Source: Microbacterium sp. MYb72 (GTDB lineage: Bacteria; Actinomycetota; Actinomycetes; Actinomycetales; Microbacteriaceae). From it: 64,000 nt of DNA. The stretch's first letter is position 1; every line of letters starts with the position of its first letter. A model generated the notes under the pieces. It made no database searches. It saw only the letters and a program-made list of their open reading frames with translations, and was not told where the DNA came from. The translations under genes were made by a program, and so were the position numbers. Below, piece after piece: positions 32,879-41,289 of the stretch. The stretch lies in NCBI RefSeq assembly GCF_002979415.1, contig NZ_PCOT01000003.1, positions 1-64,000 on the forward strand, read 5' to 3'.

Positions 32879-33676
32879 ATGAGCGATGCCATCCTGTTGT
32901 CCGTCGATGAGGGGCTGGCTCGGCTCACGCTGAACCGTCCGTCGCGGCTGAACGCCTTCAACGCCGAACTCGCCTACGCCTGGCGTGACGCGACGGCAGA
33001 GGTCACGAGCCGTGATGACGTCAGAGCGATCCTCCTGGATGCGGCCGGTCCCGCCTTCTGCGCGGGCGGCGACGTGATCGAGATGTCGATGACGATGGGA
33101 TCCGGCGACGACATCACCGCGCTCGCCGAGGTCATCAACGCGGGCATCCGGTCGCTCACCGGATCGGCCGTTCCCGTCGTCGCCGCAGCGCACGGCGCCA
33201 CGGCTGGTGGAGGGCTCGGCATCCTGCTCTGCTCCGACTACGCGGTCGTCGGCGCGCGCTCCAAGCTGGGCAGCCTCTACGCCAACATCGGGCTGACCCC
33301 CGACCTCTCGGTCTCCGCACAGCTCGCTCGCGCGATCGGCCAGCGACGGGCGCTGCAGCTCGTGCTGCAGGATCGCCTCCTCACGTCGCAGGAGGCCGTC
33401 GAGTGGGGTCTCGTCGCCGAGGCCGTCGAGGGAGCGGATGCCGCCGCCGAGGCCGACCTGGTTCGCGCCAGGGCGGAGGAGGTCGCGCGGTTCTGGCTCG
33501 CCGGCGCCGCCGCGGCCTACGGCCAGGCGAAGCGCCTCGTCCGCTCTCAGCCCGAGCGCACGTTCGTCGAGCAGCTGAGCGAGGAGGCGCGCTCGATCGG
33601 CGCGGCGATGGAGACGCCCGACGCTCAGGCGCGCATCGCGGCCTTCGCGGCGGCGTCGACGAAGAAGGCCGTCTGA
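32879..33676 (+). CDS. Enoyl-CoA hydratase/isomerase family protein
   Basis: 265 residues, crotonase fold. The N-terminus ILLSVDEGLARLTLNRPSRLNAFN and the oxyanion-hole segments AFCAGGDV and AAHGATAGGGLGILLCSDYAV are clear. The general acid/base Glu expected after GLTPD is replaced by Asp/Leu (NIGLTPDLSVS), so hydratase activity is uncertain; isomerase or thioesterase-like chemistry is possible. AAGGAG precedes ATG 32879. Confidence 0.88.
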   Translation: MSDAILLSVDEGLARLTLNRPSRLNAFNAELAYAWRDATAEVTSRDDVRAILLDAAGPAFCAGGDVIEMSMTMGSGDDITALAEVINAGIRSLTGSAVPVVAAAHGATAGGGLGILLCSDYAVVGARSKLGSLYANIGLTPDLSVSAQLARAIGQRRALQLVLQDRLLTSQEAVEWGLVAEAVEGADAAAEADLVRARAEEVARFWLAGAAAAYGQAKRLVRSQPERTFVEQLSEEARSIGAAMETPDAQARIAAFAAASTKKAV

Positions 33677-33779
33677 CGCGCATCGGTGACCTGAAGTTTC
33701 CACAGGGCCACGGATGCTCGCGGCATCCGCGACCCCGCATGCGAGGATGAACACACCGCCGCTCGTCGAGAGGACCGTC

Positions 33780-34784
33780 ATGTCGCAGCCGGAGTCCGTG
33801 CAGGCCGAACCGAAGAAGAACATGTCCCTTCTGATCAGGGGATCGATCTGGATCGCCATCGGCGCGCTCATCGCCGCCGCTCTGGTGTGCGTGGTCTGGG
33901 TGCTGATCGGCGATCAGGACGGCCTGATCGGGCGCGCGTTCCTCACGATCCTGCTGCTCGCGGGCTTCGCGGGAATCGCGATCCTGGAGGCGGGACTGGC
34001 GCCGAACCGCCCCGACTGGCTCGCTCTCGCGAGCATGGTCACGTGGATCGTGGCCCTCATCGTCGGCGCGTTCAAGATCTGGCTCCCTGAAGACGGCCAG
34101 GTGTTCAGCGGCGGGGAGCGCTTCTTCCAGCTGCTGCTCGTCGTCGGCATCCTGCAGCTCGCGCTGTTGCATGTGCGGCTGTTCACTCCGGCCGCCAACC
34201 GCTACGTCACGTCGTTCACCCGCGTGATCTACATCGCGACGATCGTGTTCCTGGTCGGCCTCGTGGGGATGCTCGTCTTCTTCCTCACGTTCACGCACAA
34301 CTTCGAGTTCGGCGACCTGTACGGTCGCATCCTCGTGGCGCTGACCATCCTCACCGCGGTCGGCACCACGCTGATCCCGTTGCTGAACGCGCTGTTCGCG
34401 CCGAAGAAGCCCGTCGTCGCACACGCGTACGCACCGGTGGCTCCGGCCTGGCCCACCTATGCCGACGGGGCCACGCCGCTGCCCGTGCTGCCCGACGGCA
34501 CCCCCGACTGGAACGCCTACTACACCGGTCACCCCTCCGCACAGCAGCCGCAGCTCGCCGCTCCGGCCGCGCAGTACGCGGCTCCGCAGCTTCCCGCCAT
34601 CCCGGACTTCTCGGCTCCGCAGGCGGCGCCGCAGGTCCCCGCGACGCCACCGGCTCCCGCGGGTCCTCCCGCGCCCACGGCTCCTCCGGTGCAGGCCGCT
34701 CCTCCGGCTCCGGCCGCTCCGGAGTCGCCGCCGGCTCCCAACGCCACGGCGTTCCCGCCCGCGCCGCCGCTGCCGCCGCAGTGA
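33780..34784 (+). CDS. Six-pass membrane protein with Pro/Ala-rich tail
   Basis: 334 residues. Six hydrophobic segments between residues about 17 and 200, then a long tail of about 120 residues rich in Pro, Ala and Gln (PQLAAPAAQYAAPQLPAIP and similar) that is likely disordered. ATG 33780 has AGAGGA upstream; an earlier ATG at 33747 has none. It overlaps the inositol monophosphatase start (GTGA). No named family recognised. Confidence 0.7.
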   Translation: MSQPESVQAEPKKNMSLLIRGSIWIAIGALIAAALVCVVWVLIGDQDGLIGRAFLTILLLAGFAGIAILEAGLAPNRPDWLALASMVTWIVALIVGAFKIWLPEDGQVFSGGERFFQLLLVVGILQLALLHVRLFTPAANRYVTSFTRVIYIATIVFLVGLVGMLVFFLTFTHNFEFGDLYGRILVALTILTAVGTTLIPLLNALFAPKKPVVAHAYAPVAPAWPTYADGATPLPVLPDGTPDWNAYYTGHPSAQQPQLAAPAAQYAAPQLPAIPDFSAPQAAPQVPATPPAPAGPPAPTAPPVQAAPPAPAAPESPPAPNATAFPPAPPLPPQ

Positions 34785-35572
34785 GCGCCGACCTCGAACT
34801 CGTCGATCTCGCCGCGGAGATCGCTCGCGAAGCCGGTGAGCTCGCACGTCGTCGCCGAGACGAAGGTGTGCATCTCGCAGCCACCAAGAGCAGCCTGGCC
34901 GACATCGTCACCGACGCGGATCGCGAGGTCGAGGAGCTCATCCGCACGCGACTCCGCGAGGCCCGCCCCGGCGACGGCTTCCTCGGGGAGGAGTCGGATG
35001 CCGATCCCGGTGTGACCGGCATCACCTGGGTCGTCGATCCGATCGACGGCACCGTGAACTACGCCTACGGCATCCCCGCGTACTGCGTGAGCATCGCCGC
35101 CGTGCGCGGAAGCGCCGACCCGCAGGACTGGGATGCTCTCGCCGCGGCCGTCTTCGCCCCCGCGGTGGGAGAGCTGTTCATCGCGAGTCGGGGCGGCGGT
35201 GCGTGGCTGGGGGAGCGGCGTCTGTCCGTCACGACGGAGACCCCCGCGGGTGCGCTGCTGGCGACCGGGTTCGGCTACGACCCCTCGACGCACGACGGCG
35301 ACCTGGCCACGGTGCGCCGCGTGATGACCATGGCGCGCGACCTCCGCCGTGCGGGGTCGGCGGCCCTCGACCTCTCGTACGTCGCCGCGGGGCGTCTCGA
35401 CGGCTACTTCGAACGGGGCCTCAAGCCCTGGGACTTCGCTGCCGGGGCCCTGATCGTCGAGGAGGCCGGCGGCGCGGTCACACGTCTCGACGTGGAGTCG
35501 GCGCGTCCGATGATCGTCGCGGGCGGCATCGATGTGCACGCCCGGCTCCTGGAGCTTCTGGAGGATTCATGA
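34781..35572 (+). CDS. Inositol monophosphatase family protein
   Basis: 263 residues. The metal-binding signature DPIDGTVNYAYG is present, with GEES upstream and the C-terminal LKPWDFAAGALIVEEAGG. It removes phosphate from inositol phosphate or related sugar phosphates in a Mg-dependent reaction. GTG 34781 overlaps the membrane protein stop codon by four bases, so it is translationally coupled. Confidence 0.92.
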   Translation: MSADLELVDLAAEIAREAGELARRRRDEGVHLAATKSSLADIVTDADREVEELIRTRLREARPGDGFLGEESDADPGVTGITWVVDPIDGTVNYAYGIPAYCVSIAAVRGSADPQDWDALAAAVFAPAVGELFIASRGGGAWLGERRLSVTTETPAGALLATGFGYDPSTHDGDLATVRRVMTMARDLRRAGSAALDLSYVAAGRLDGYFERGLKPWDFAAGALIVEEAGGAVTRLDVESARPMIVAGGIDVHARLLELLEDS

Positions 35573-35694
35573 CGAACTCATGGCTTTCTCAGGCGGCTCA
35601 GGGTACTGTTTATCCGATCGTTACCTTCGTCGTTCCCGAGGCGATGAGGGTGCAAGCATCCCCCCTGCTTGACGTCTGACCCGAGAGAATCGTT

Positions 35695-36879
35695 TTGCCC
35701 TTCGAGAATCCCCAGGCTGCCCCTGCGCCCACGCGCCGCTCCAGCCGCATCCGCACTGCGGCCTCCGAGGCCCCCGCGGCAGGAGCGACGGCAGCTGTCT
35801 CCGAAGGCAGCGCACCGGTGTCATCGGCGCCGATGACGCGCCGCACCGTTCGCCGGAGCGTGACCGTCGCCGAAGCGGTCGCCATGGTCGCCGCACTCAC
35901 CGCCGACAAGACTCCCGACATCGCAGCCGCACCCGCCGAGCCTGTCGCAGCAGAATCCGCTGCCGAGCCCTTCGTCGAGACGCCGACGGTGGGGGAGCAG
36001 ACCTCCGCCGATCCGTTCGAGCAGGCTGCCCGCACGTTCCGCTCCGTCTCCGGCGATGTCGCGGACGCCGCGGCATCCGCTCCGATCGACGAGGAGCCCG
36101 CTGTCGCGGACGCTCCGACCGTCGAGCACGTGGCCCGTCGCCGTCCGAGCGCCCGCAAGTTCCTGGCCGTCGGTGCGACCGTCGGCGTGATGAGCCTCGC
36201 CGGACTACTCGCCGTCTCGATGACGCTGCCGGCTGAGGCGGTGGCCGCCGTCGGTTCGAACGGCGTCGCCTCGACCTCACTCGTCGCCGCCTCCGCCGGC
36301 GCGGAGAAGTCCGACACTCCGATCCAGGCATTCGTGACCTCGTCGGACGTGCAGAACGAGACGCTCGCCAGCGCCGAGGACTTCTCGACCGTCTCTCTCG
36401 TCGACCTCGCGTCCGAGCAGGGCATCAAGTTCTCCGACACCGTCTTCACCAACGACCCCGAGGCGGCCATCCAGTGGCCGTTCCTCGTCGGCGTCGGCAT
36501 GAGCTCGGGATACGGACCCCGCTGGGGCCGCATGCACGAGGGCATCGACTTCGTGCCGGGAGAGGGCGCCCCGATCCAGGCGATCGCCGACGGCACCGTG
36601 CGCATCGCGACGGAGCAGGGCGGCGGCTACGGCGTGACCGTCTACATCGACCACGTCATCGACGGTCAGGTCATCACGAGCCACTACTCGCACATGCAGT
36701 ACGGCTCGCTGAAGGTCAAGGCCGGACAGACCGTCAAGGTCGGCGACATCGTGGGGCTGACCGGCAACACCGGCCACTCCTTCGGCGCCCATCTGCACTT
36801 CGAGATCATCGTCAACGGCAAGACGATCGACCCGCTTCCCTGGCTCAAGGCGAACGCGGGCCGGTACACGCTGGACTGA
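35695..36879 (+). CDS. M23 (LytM-type) peptidoglycan peptidase
   Basis: 394 residues. A long Ala/Pro/Glu-rich cytoplasmic N-terminus is followed by a membrane anchor (residues about 160-185, LAVGATVGVMSLAGLLAVSM) and a C-terminal LytM domain with zinc ligands H-E-G-I-D and HLHFE plus HYSHM. It cleaves peptidoglycan cross-links or activates other hydrolases outside the membrane. TTG 35695 is the only in-frame start before the conserved body, with GAGAG about 8 bases upstream. I looked for a c-di-AMP riboswitch in 35573-35694 and saw none. Confidence 0.85.
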   Translation: MPFENPQAAPAPTRRSSRIRTAASEAPAAGATAAVSEGSAPVSSAPMTRRTVRRSVTVAEAVAMVAALTADKTPDIAAAPAEPVAAESAAEPFVETPTVGEQTSADPFEQAARTFRSVSGDVADAAASAPIDEEPAVADAPTVEHVARRRPSARKFLAVGATVGVMSLAGLLAVSMTLPAEAVAAVGSNGVASTSLVAASAGAEKSDTPIQAFVTSSDVQNETLASAEDFSTVSLVDLASEQGIKFSDTVFTNDPEAAIQWPFLVGVGMSSGYGPRWGRMHEGIDFVPGEGAPIQAIADGTVRIATEQGGGYGVTVYIDHVIDGQVITSHYSHMQYGSLKVKAGQTVKVGDIVGLTGNTGHSFGAHLHFEIIVNGKTIDPLPWLKANAGRYTLD

Positions 36880-36947
36880 CCGCCTCGATTTCATGAGAAC
36901 GCCACTGTGATGGTATTCTCGTGTGGTTGCCCCGCGAGGGGCAGCAC

Positions 36948-37019
36948 GCCCCGATAGCTCAGTGGCAGAGCACTTCCATGGTAAGGAAGGGGTCGTCAGT
37001 TCAATCCTGACTCGGGGCT
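36948..37019 (+). tRNA. tRNA-Thr (anticodon GGT)
   Basis: Acceptor GCCCCGA (36948-36954) pairs with TCGGGGC (37012-37018), discriminator T. The anticodon loop ATGGTAA reads GGT. The CCA is not encoded. A -10-like TATTCT is at 36914-36919. Confidence 0.95.
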
Positions 37020-37053
37020 CACAGTGTTCGTATCTGCGATGCGGATGCAGTGC

Positions 37054-37127
37054 GGCAGGGTAGCTCAGCTGGTCAGAGCGCACGACTCATAATCGTGAGG
37101 TCGCGGGTTCAAGCCCCGCTCCTGCTA
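37054..37127 (+). tRNA. tRNA-Met (anticodon CAT), integration site
   Basis: Acceptor GGCAGGG pairs with TCCTGCT with wobbles at both ends, discriminator A37127, anticodon CAT at 37088-37090, and a normal T-arm GCGGGTTCAAGCCCCGC. The anticodon stem lacks the three G-C pairs of initiators, so it is elongator Met; lysidine-modified tRNA-Ile is a formal alternative. Its 3' part is the left end of the island. Confidence 0.92.
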
Positions 37128-37130
37128 CAG
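37085..37130 (+). repeat. attL: 3' part of tRNA-Met
   Basis: 46 bases from the anticodon loop to 3 bases past the tRNA match 41083-41128 at 43 of 46 positions. This is the standard footprint of tyrosine-recombinase integration at a tRNA gene; the tRNA stays whole on this side. Confidence 0.85.
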
Positions 37131-37134
37131 ATTC

Positions 37135-37159
37135 AAACCCCCGGAATTCTGGGGGTTTT
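37135..37159 (+). terminator. Terminator after tRNA-Met inside the island
   Basis: AAACCCCC (37135-37142) pairs with GGGGGTTT (37151-37158) and is followed by T and G. It is the island-borne counterpart of the terminator that follows the remnant tRNA end at 41141. Confidence 0.75.
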
Positions 37160-37200
37160 GTCGTATTTGGGAGACCGTCCGGAGTGGCGTGGGGGAGGGT

Positions 37201-37220
37201 TGTGCCGGTTTTGTGCCGGT
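37201..37220 (+). repeat. Paired TGTGCCGGT repeats, left end of island
   Basis: TGTGCCGGT at 37201-37209 and again at 37212-37220, offset by 11 bases in the same orientation. The same pair with the same offset occurs at 40957-40976, near the other end. They are candidate integrase arm-type sites. Confidence 0.6.
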
Positions 37221-37353
37221 CGAAGGTCCGGAAACGCACTCGCGAACTGCGGGTGTGAAGACCAATGGCAACGTTTCGCGGTTCGCGACGACCCACCCTA
37301 CTTCGTGATGTACGCCGCTGGTTGCTCTGCAACTCGCCTGTTAGCGTGGGCGC

Positions 37354-37620
37354 ATGGATGAAGCCGAAATGGTCCCGACTCGATTCGCTTCGGCCGTTGA
37401 CGCGCTGAACGAGACTTTGGAGGCTCTGTCCGCTAGATCAGACCGTGCCGAGCTTGTGAGTGTGTTGATGCGTTCGTTTGAACTCTGGCTGATCGCGCAC
37501 GTCCCTGAAGACCCTCGCACTCAGGTGGGCACGATGGCAACAGAGCATGAGACCGCCGAGACACTTGCTGCTGCGACACGGAGCTATTGGATGAGCTGTA
37601 TGGCGGCCGGGGAGCGCTAG
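37354..37620 (+). CDS. Island ORF, 88 residues, unknown
   Basis: Small, acidic and helical (RFASAVDALNETLEALSARSDRAELVSVL, later TQVGTMATEHETAETLAAATRSYWMSCM). It begins 6 bases after TAGCGT (37342-37347), matching the leaderless pattern. Its stop TAG lies inside the CTAG target duplicated by the IS element, so the insertion left the protein intact. No family recognised. Confidence 0.55.
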   Translation: MDEAEMVPTRFASAVDALNETLEALSARSDRAELVSVLMRSFELWLIAHVPEDPRTQVGTMATEHETAETLAAATRSYWMSCMAAGER

Positions 37621-38671
37621 GTGTCCTGACCCGGATCGTTGTTGACGTAGGAGAAGCCTCCGGTGTCGAGTTGGAGCTGTCTAGTTCTGCAGCTCGAACA
37701 CACGGAGGCTTCTCGTGTCCCACGCTAATGCCCGGCTGACTCCAGCCGGCAGACTGATCATGTTTCAACGCATCCAGTCGGGGCGTGCCGTCGCGCATGT
37801 CGCGGCGGAGATGGGTGTCTCTCGCACGACGGCGTGGCGGTGGTGGAGACGGTTCAGGGAGCACGGCCTGGCGGGTCTGGTGGACCGGTCGAGCGTCGCT
37901 CACTCGCACCCTCACCGGACGGCGGTGTGCGTGGAGATGCGGGTACGGATCATGCCGTGGCCCGGTGTTCATCGCCGGCAAGCTCGGGCTGCAGGCCTCG
38001 ACGGTCGGGCGTGTGCTGCATCGCCATGAGGTGCCGCTGCTGCGCGAGCTGGACCCGGTCACTGGGACGCTGATCCGTGCGACCCGCCGGTCCGCACAGC
38101 GTTACGAGCACGACCATCCGGGGTCTCTGATCCACGTCGACGTGAAGAAGCTCGGCCGGATCCCCGATGGCGGCGGGTGGCGTCTGCATGGCCGTGGCGA
38201 ACGCCCGAATCGGCATCGCGGCGCGGGTTACGACTACGTCCACACCGTCATCGACGACCACTCCCGCGTCGCCTACGCCGAGATCCACGACGACGAGAAG
38301 GGCACCACTGCCGCAGGCGTCCTGGAACGAGCGATCGCGTTCTACGCCACCCTCGGGGTCAGGGTCGAGCGGGTTATCAGCGACAACGCGTTCGCCTACC
38401 GACACTCCACCGCGTTCCGGACCGTGATCAACGCACACGGCATCACACAGAAGTTCATCCGCCCGCACTGCCCCTGGACCAACGGGAAAGTCGAACGCCT
38501 CAACCGAACCCTCGCGAACGAGTGGGCCTACGCCCACCCTTGGACCTCAAACGATGACCGCAGAGCAGGGTTGACGGCCTGGCTCGACCACTACAACCTA
38601 GACAGGCACCACCTCGGCATCGGAGGCCACGCTCCCATCGACCGAATCAACAACGGTCGAGGTCAGTACAC
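37621..38671 (+). mobile_element. IS481-family insertion sequence
   Basis: 1051 bp. The 23-bp terminal inverted repeats match at 19 positions: the left end starts GTGTCCTGACC, and the right end read inward starts GTGTACTGACC. CTAG is directly duplicated on both sides (37617-37620, 38672-38675), the known target preference of IS481. It carries one transposase gene, broken by a frameshift. Confidence 0.9.
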
Positions 38672-38675
38672 CTAG
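37715..38675 (+). pseudogene. IS481-family transposase, frameshifted
   Basis: The N-terminal part with an HTH (VAAEMGVSRTTAWRWWRRF) is read from GTG/ATG 37715 in one frame. The catalytic rve domain continues in the +1 frame from about 37956, with a DDE set of D in HVDVKKLGRIP, D in ISDNAFAYRHS and E in NGKVERLNR. One extra base near 37955 (or loss of two) breaks the frame between VRIM and RGPVFIAGK. No slippery heptamer is seen there, so decay is more likely than programmed frameshifting. Confidence 0.85.
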
Positions 38676-38799
38676 CGGCCTCCTGAGGGTGGGGCGCCAC
38701 TGCGGTGCGTCCGGCCCTCGCTTCGCTGCGGTCCGGGCGCTCCTCGCCGCGCCCCAGCCTCTGGATGCGAACGTCAGACGCATGGTTCATACTGGCTTC

Positions 38800-39264
38800 A
38801 TGCCAGAGCTCCAGCTAGCGCGAGCGGTGCTAGGCGATGGATCTGTGGGAACGACCGCTATCGCCAACCCTCGCCAATTGCCACCTCCACAGGTTGTGGG
38901 GGACGGTCGTCGAGCGCTGTACCTCGGCATCGATGGTCTGCTTAAGTTGGCGTCCAGGATGCGGACTAGCGGGTTCAGGGCATCGGACGCAACGCTCGCC
39001 ACCGCGTCCGGGGAACGTCTCGATGACACCGAAGCAGTCGATGCTGTGCTTGCTGATCTCAATAGCGGAAAGTCGACTTCGGAAGTCCTCGCATTGATGG
39101 ATGAGCGGCATATTCACCGTCTACTCGCACTCAACCTTGTCCGGAGACAGCCCACGCCCGCGTCGGTCCGTATTACGCAAGACGGTGGCATCAGCGTCTC
39201 GGACAACAGTTCGAGTGTTGTTGACTTGGTGGTGAGCCAGGTCATTGATTCGGGGATCTCTTGA
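38800..39264 (+). CDS. Island operon gene 1, unknown
   Basis: 154 residues, soluble, no signal peptide. Segments such as RALYLGIDGLLKLASRM and STSEVLALMDERHIHRLLALNLVR look helical, the end (SVDLVVSQVIDSGIS) strand-rich. ATG 38800 or 38782 may be the start. It overlaps gene 2 by 20 bases, so translation is probably coupled. Codon use is less GC-biased than in the core genes. No family recognised. Confidence 0.55.
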   Translation: MPELQLARAVLGDGSVGTTAIANPRQLPPPQVVGDGRRALYLGIDGLLKLASRMRTSGFRASDATLATASGERLDDTEAVDAVLADLNSGKSTSEVLALMDERHIHRLLALNLVRRQPTPASVRITQDGGISVSDNSSSVVDLVVSQVIDSGIS

Positions 39265-39988
39265 ACTTCGCGAGCGGCTAGACCGTGCCGGCGAAGCGAT
39301 TGTCAGCTGCTTACTATTTGGGATTCCGCTGAGCATCGCCGTCGCCTGGGACGGTGGACCCGCGCTACTTCGATGGGTCATGCCGCTTGTTGGATTGGGC
39401 CTTGCCGTCGCCCTGTCGGTGTTTGTCTGGGGCGGCCCCAAGTATGTGCTTCGCTGGGAGATCGACGGCAAGTCGGTGATCGGCGACTGTACCGCCAGGT
39501 GCCGGACTACTCCGACCTCTCCTGCTGTGCCGGAGGTTGCCTTTAGCGTTGAACTCGCCACAGTCAGCCGATCTCTTTGGGCGGAACGCACTCTAAGAAA
39601 GCTGGTGAGCCAAGGGGCCGAGCTTCGGATCGAGCTACTTCCTGTCGGCGTAGCGGATATTCGACCCGGACGCTCCGACAGAGGCAACGCGGAGTGCAAG
39701 AAAGTCGATGAGGCCCAGGGAACTCGCGTCGTAACCCGCCAGTACCTCACACTCCCTCTCACGACAGCCGAGAAGGTGCGCGGAAGCCGCGACCAGAGCC
39801 AGTCGCGCTTGCAGTTTGACCTTCTCCCGAGACACCCCGAGTCGAAGGATGAGGTCTCTTTCTCGACGACGCTCGTCAAGAACACCCTGCCCTACGCGGT
39901 CAAAACCAAGAACCGCGCTATCGTGGCGGACGGAAACGTCCAGCGAGTTCGATTGGAGGCAGATTCACTTGGCAGTGCTTCAGAGTAA
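39245..39988 (+). CDS. Island operon gene 2, membrane protein, unknown
   Basis: 247 residues. Two adjacent transmembrane segments near the N-terminus (IVSCLLFGIPLSIAVAW and WVMPLVGLGLAVALSVFVW), then a cytoplasmic domain of about 180 residues rich in charged residues. TTG 39245 lies inside gene 1; gene 3 starts before this gene ends. Such membrane-anchored proteins are common in defence modules but nothing in the sequence names one. Confidence 0.6.
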   Translation: MIRGSLELRERLDRAGEAIVSCLLFGIPLSIAVAWDGGPALLRWVMPLVGLGLAVALSVFVWGGPKYVLRWEIDGKSVIGDCTARCRTTPTSPAVPEVAFSVELATVSRSLWAERTLRKLVSQGAELRIELLPVGVADIRPGRSDRGNAECKKVDEAQGTRVVTRQYLTLPLTTAEKVRGSRDQSQSRLQFDLLPRHPESKDEVSFSTTLVKNTLPYAVKTKNRAIVADGNVQRVRLEADSLGSASE

Positions 39989-40949
39989 CCAAGTTGCGGT
40001 TCGCCCACTTCGAATCCAGACGTCTGCATCGCCTCAAATGCTTAGAGACGCTGCCGCGGCCCTGATCTACGATAGCCAGGACCAGTCAGGATCCCACGTC
40101 GGTTGGGGATCGATCGAAGACCCCACATACGCGCTTGGAGCCTCGCCCTTTGGGTTCGACGTTACATCGGCGAGTGACCAGATCGCGGGTCTTCGGACTC
40201 CCGGAGCAACTGCACTTCGTCACTACTGGTGGCAGCTCGACAACAGGGCTGCCCGACAGCACGGATTAGCCGCCGACCCAGCTCTGATCCACCGCCTTAA
40301 CGCTGCCGACGTCATCCTCTTTCCTGCAGAGAATGGCGTATCTGCAGTCGTTACGGTCCGCGACGACCATCAGTTCGGAATACTGCGGTCTGCACTTCGC
40401 GACCTGGCTGTCGAGTGCGATGAGCACGCAACCGTGGTTACGGACGCGATTCCCGAAGCGATCACAGAGGACCTGTTCTTGTGGCTCCTCTACCGCCTTC
40501 AGTGGCAGCAGCAGCTTTCGGCAAACCTATATCTGGCGGGGATTCAGGAGATCAACTCGCTCGATCGCAGCCTTCGCGGGGCGCGGTTTCAGGACGAGGC
40601 GACGGTGGACCGAGTCGAGTTGGCAGCCCTGGTCGCGATCGGGACGAAGGCGTTTGGGCCTGCGAAGATCACGGCGCTCGCAACCAATCCGGATGCGGAG
40701 TTCCAGTTTGAGCTCTACCCGGACGGCGGCTTCCAACCCTACCGGCGAAGCAACTACGAGAATCGCGATTTCTCGGGTGGGCAACAAGCTCTGATTCTCA
40801 CGGAGGATCTCTGGACCATAGTTCTCCCGGAGCTTCGTGAGGCTCACAGCAATGACGAGGAATGGCAGAACGGCGGTCGGTCGGCTCTCCGGCTTGCCGC
40901 ACGGAACAACGTGCTGTCGCTGTTGGGCGACGAACCTCCTCGCGACTAA
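39969..40949 (+). CDS. Island operon gene 3, unknown
   Basis: 326 residues, soluble. TTG 39969 follows GGAGG at 39955-39959 with good spacing; GTG 39975 is the alternative. Notable segments: YALGASPFGFDVTSASDQIAGLRTPGA, HYWWQLDNRAARQHG and VDRVELAALVAIGTKAFG. No nuclease, helicase or NTPase motif is recognisable. It is the last gene of the coupled three-gene operon and ends just before the right-hand arm-like repeats. Confidence 0.6.
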   Translation: MAVLQSNQVAVRPLRIQTSASPQMLRDAAAALIYDSQDQSGSHVGWGSIEDPTYALGASPFGFDVTSASDQIAGLRTPGATALRHYWWQLDNRAARQHGLAADPALIHRLNAADVILFPAENGVSAVVTVRDDHQFGILRSALRDLAVECDEHATVVTDAIPEAITEDLFLWLLYRLQWQQQLSANLYLAGIQEINSLDRSLRGARFQDEATVDRVELAALVAIGTKAFGPAKITALATNPDAEFQFELYPDGGFQPYRRSNYENRDFSGGQQALILTEDLWTIVLPELREAHSNDEEWQNGGRSALRLAARNNVLSLLGDEPPRD

Positions 40950-40956
40950 TGCATCG

Positions 40957-40976
40957 TGTGCCGGTCCTGTGCCGGT
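40957..40976 (+). repeat. Paired TGTGCCGGT repeats, right end of island
   Basis: TGTGCCGGT at 40957-40965 and 40968-40976, the same 11-base offset and orientation as at 37201-37220. Confidence 0.6.
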
Positions 40977-41082
40977 AGCTTCGCTGAAACCACCCTCAAC
41001 CAGCCGAGCCCAACGATGACAACAGCGGCGAAATCACGCGGAAAACAGTGTCCAACTGGCACCTGTTAGCCCACCGCATCTA

Positions 41083-41128
41083 ACTCATAATTGTGAGGTC
41101 GCTGGATCAAGCCCCGCTCCTGCTACAG
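41083..41128 (+). repeat. attR: displaced 3' end of tRNA-Met
   Basis: 46 bases matching 37085-37130 with three substitutions (repeat positions 10, 21 and 24). The 5' half of the tRNA is absent. The substitutions would break T-arm pairing, as expected for a relic no longer under selection. The rest of 40950-41289 holds only this, the arm-like repeats and a terminator. Confidence 0.85.
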
Positions 41129-41140
41129 AAACACCAGATC

Positions 41141-41167
41141 AGCCCCGGGTACGTCCGGGGCTTTTTG
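41141..41167 (+). terminator. Original tRNA-Met terminator beyond attR
   Basis: AGCCCCGG (41141-41148) pairs with CCGGGGCT (41155-41162), followed by TTTTT. It was probably the terminator of tRNA-Met before the island inserted. Confidence 0.85.
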
Positions 41168-41289
41168 CATTCTGGGTTCACCCGCTCCGAAGAGACTCCG
41201 CAGATTCGGATGCCGAGCACCGCGTCGAGTGGATCCGCGGCGCAGGTTCCGCCGAGGAGGCGAACACCCCGACCGGCGGTGACGGAGCG

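Larger units (their letters stand above)
37131..41082. mobile_element. tRNA-Met-linked genomic island, about 4 kb, no integrase visible
   Basis: Bounded by attL and attR. It holds paired TGTGCCGGT repeats near each end, an 88-residue ORF, an IS481-family element and a three-gene operon of unknown function. The island genes are less GC-rich than the flanking chromosome. No recombinase gene is visible, so it either lost its integrase or depends on one elsewhere. Confidence 0.75.

Noticed and set aside
35573..35694. c-di-AMP (ydaO-type) riboswitch before the M23 peptidase gene
   Set aside because: Such switches often precede cell-wall hydrolases in actinobacteria, but this gap is only about 120 bases and shows none of the conserved segments.
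37054..37127. Initiator tRNA-fMet
   Set aside because: The anticodon stem CACGA/TCGTG lacks the three consecutive G-C pairs of initiators.
37940..37970. Programmed frameshift in the IS481 transposase
   Set aside because: No slippery heptamer or downstream structure is evident, and members of this family usually have one continuous frame.
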